Shown: positions 44,398-45,962 of the stretch, in pieces
How positions within the stretch are numbered: position 1 is the stretch's first letter
Layout of the letters: every line of letters starts with the position of its first letter
Assembly (NCBI GenBank): GCA_002701395.1
Contig: NZVC01000043.1
Coordinates: 15,732 to 61,693, forward strand
Origin: Maritimibacter sp.
GTDB lineage: Bacteria > Pseudomonadota > Alphaproteobacteria > Rhodobacterales > Rhodobacteraceae
DNA: 45,962 nt
Direction of reading: 5' to 3'
Notes under the pieces: model-generated
The model's input: only the letters and a program-made list of their open reading frames with translations
What the model was told of the DNA's origin: nothing
Databases searched by the model: none
Made by a program: the position numbers and the translations under genes

Positions 44398-45540
44398 ATG
44401 CTGCAACCATACGCGGCGCGCGACGAGGACTCGCGCGGGCGACTATACCCCGAAGAGCCCAGCCGGTTCCGCGACTGTTTCCAGCGCGACCGGGACAGGA
44501 TCATCCATTCCAGCGCGTTCCGGCGGCTTAAGCACAAGACGCAGGTGTTCATCGAACACGAGGGCGATTATTTCCGCACCCGCCTGACCCACTCGATCGA
44601 GGTGGCGCAGGTCGCGCGGTCGTTCGCGCAGGCGCTGGGGCTGAACATCGACCTCGCCGAGGCGGTGGCGCTGGCGCACGATCTTGGCCATCCGCCCTTC
44701 GGCCACACCGGAGAAGACGCGCTGGCCGCGCTGATGGAACCCTACGGCGGGTTCGACCACAACGCGCAGGCGATCCGCATCGTTACCTCGCTGGAACGGC
44801 ATTACGCCGATTTCGACGGGCTGAACCTGACGTGGGAAACGCTGGAAGGCATCGCCAAGCACAACGGCCCGGTGGTGGGAGACGTGCCCTACGCGCTGGC
44901 GCAGTTCAACGCGCAGTACGATCTGGAACTGCACACCCACGCCTCGATCGAGGCGCAGGTCGCCGCGCTGGCGGATGACGTGGCCTACAACAGTCACGAC
45001 CTGCACGACGGCTTGCGGGCCGAGCTGTTCTCGACCGAGGATCTGTCGGAACTGCCGCTGCTGGACGGCTGTTTCGCCGCAGTGGACCGGAAGTATCCCG
45101 GCCTGAACCTGTACAAGCGGCGGCATGTCGCGCTGCGCCGGTTCTTCGGCATCCTCGTGGATGACGTGGTCACGCAGGCCAAACGGCGCATCGCCGATCT
45201 ACAGCCCGTCACCGCCGACGATATCCGCCACGCCGGACGGCCGATGGTGCGGTTCTCGGACGAGATCTGGGAACAGCTTCAGGTGACGCGCGAATTCCTG
45301 TTCCACCGCATGTACCGCGCCCCCGACGTGGTGAAGATGCGCAAGAAGGTGACCAAGGCGGTCGAGGGGCTGTTCCCCTTCTTCATGGCGCATCCGGCAG
45401 AACTGCCGAAACAGTGGCGCAAGGAAGTGGACGAGGTGCAGTCCGAGATCGAGCTGGCGCGGATCGTGTCCGACTATATCTCGGGGATGACCGACCGCTT
45501 CGCGCTGCAGGAATGGAAGCGGCTGAAGAAGCTGCGCTAG
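44398..45540 (+). CDS. dgt: Deoxyguanosinetriphosphate triphosphohydrolase
   Basis: This 380-residue HD-domain enzyme hydrolyses dGTP or other dNTPs to nucleoside and triphosphate. The metal site is His65 (RLTHSIEV), His94-Asp95 (AHDLGHPPFGHTGE) and the later ALADDVAYNSHDL. ATG at 44398 follows AGGCAGG; an ATG 17 codons upstream lies in the erpA divergent promoter. The protein is of the shorter alphaproteobacterial type. A hairpin (TGCCGCG/CGCGGCA, 45572-45589) follows, then argS on the same strand. An effect on dNTP pools is the family's role; the nucleotide preferred here is unknown. Confidence 0.93.
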   Translation: MLQPYAARDEDSRGRLYPEEPSRFRDCFQRDRDRIIHSSAFRRLKHKTQVFIEHEGDYFRTRLTHSIEVAQVARSFAQALGLNIDLAEAVALAHDLGHPPFGHTGEDALAALMEPYGGFDHNAQAIRIVTSLERHYADFDGLNLTWETLEGIAKHNGPVVGDVPYALAQFNAQYDLELHTHASIEAQVAALADDVAYNSHDLHDGLRAELFSTEDLSELPLLDGCFAAVDRKYPGLNLYKRRHVALRRFFGILVDDVVTQAKRRIADLQPVTADDIRHAGRPMVRFSDEIWEQLQVTREFLFHRMYRAPDVVKMRKKVTKAVEGLFPFFMAHPAELPKQWRKEVDEVQSEIELARIVSDYISGMTDRFALQEWKRLKKLR

Positions 45541-45571
45541 GCCGGTTCCGGCGGGCGAAACGGGCTGTCGA

Positions 45572-45589
45572 TGCCGCGTTGACGCGGCA
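45572..45589 (+). terminator. Hairpin between dgt and argS
   Basis: TGCCGCG (45572-45578) and CGCGGCA (45583-45589) form a perfect 7-bp stem with a TTGA loop, 32 bases after dgt. No T-tract follows, so it may only attenuate transcription into argS. Confidence 0.4.
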
Positions 45590-45630
45590 CGGCAGCGTGT
45601 TAAACCGCGCCGGTGCAGAAGGAAGTCAAG

Positions 45631-45962
45631 ATGAACCTGTTCTCCGATATCCGTGCGCTGGTGCTGGACAGCCTGACGGCGATGACCGCCGAGGGTGCGC
45701 TGCCCGAGGGGCTCGATTTCTCGAACGTGACGGTCGAACCGCCGCGCGATGCCGCGCATGGCGACATGGCGACCAACGCCGCGATGGTGCTGGCCAAGCC
45801 TGCGAAGGCCAAGCCGCGCGACATCGCCGATGCGCTGGCCGCCAAGCTGGCCGCCGACGACCGGATCGAGACCGCAGAGGTCGCGGGGCCCGGCTTCCTG
45901 AACCTGCGTCTGGCCGAAGCCGTCTGGACCCGTCTGGTCGAGGGCGTGCTGGCCTCGGGCGA
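45631..45962 (+). CDS. argS: Arginine--tRNA ligase (5' part)
   Basis: The frame from ATG 45631 runs to the window edge, giving the first ~110 residues. It opens MNLFSDIRALVLDSLTAM and continues PPRDAAHGDMATNAAMVLAK (~35-54). AKPRDIADALAAKL and VAGPGFLNLRLAEAVW are the standard N-terminal (Add-1) domain of class I arginyl-tRNA synthetase. The HIGH-type motif would lie just beyond the edge. AGAAGGAAGTCAAG precedes the ATG, a good ribosome site. In roseobacters argS next to dgt, with a SPOR-domain gene following, is familiar, but what follows is outside the window. Confidence 0.95.
   Translation, partial: MNLFSDIRALVLDSLTAMTAEGALPEGLDFSNVTVEPPRDAAHGDMATNAAMVLAKPAKAKPRDIADALAAKLAADDRIETAEVAGPGFLNLRLAEAVWTRLVEGVLASG

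Overview
The window looks like chromosomal DNA of a Rhodobacteraceae (alphaproteobacterial, roseobacter-type) genome. It is GC-rich by eye. It carries gene sets I associate with that family: tkt next to a coiled-coil gene and zapA, a purL/bolA/monothiol-glutaredoxin cluster, a DUF1127 protein, a VPLPA-CTERM surface protein, and a gene-transfer-agent-type muramidase/holin cassette inside a cytochrome c maturation locus. No rRNA, tRNA, CRISPR array or insertion sequence was seen. The genes named here were identified by reading translated sequence; no database search was run.

Layout. 1-2.1 kb: the end of a TRAP transporter permease, a compositionally odd membrane protein lying between two copies of a terminator-like repeat, and a MarR regulator. 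2.3-6.1 kb (minus strand): DUF1127 protein, gapA, a 47-residue membrane protein and tkt, i.e. glycolysis and the Calvin/pentose cycle. 6.3-7.4 kb: a ZauP-like coiled-coil protein and ZapA (Z-ring), then a strongly structured 120-nt intergenic segment at the place where 6S RNA often lies. 7.4-12 kb (minus strand): a hypothetical protein, then purL, a cysteine-cluster protein, bolA, an 80-residue membrane protein and grxD, probably an iron-sulfur trafficking group. 12.2-14.4 kb: two small exported proteins and a LysR regulator divergent from a giant indolepyruvate ferredoxin oxidoreductase (14.6-18 kb). A perfect dyad lies between the last two.

18.1-26.2 kb (plus strand): acyltransferase, murI, VPLPA-CTERM protein, argC, ccmE, then muramidase-holin-small membrane protein, then ccmF and ccmH. 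26.2-30.5 kb: a PaaG-like isomerase, a flavin reductase, a 558-bp non-coding region with an orphan intrinsic terminator, a type-II 3-hydroxyacyl-CoA dehydrogenase-like SDR, and xylB. 30.7-41.9 kb: a complete glycogen operon glgP-glgB-glgC-glgA-glgX-pgm with 25-nt or shorter gaps and two 4-nt overlaps. 41.9-46 kb: xthA, a HI0933-type flavoprotein, erpA divergent from dgt, and the start of argS.

The most interesting signals not explained by genes are: (1) a dense cluster of the word TTTTGCG/CGCAAAA in 27.5-33.6 kb, used in all three reading frames; (2) the GTA-type lysis cassette with a near-consensus CtrA site in front of it; (3) two perfect DnaA boxes 13 bp apart plus a near-match between paaG and the flavin reductase gene; (4) an orphan plus-strand terminator implying a small RNA near 28.0 kb; (5) a promoter placed so that ccmF mRNA would be leaderless; and (6) strong strand bias of the KOPS-like octamer GGGCAGGG.
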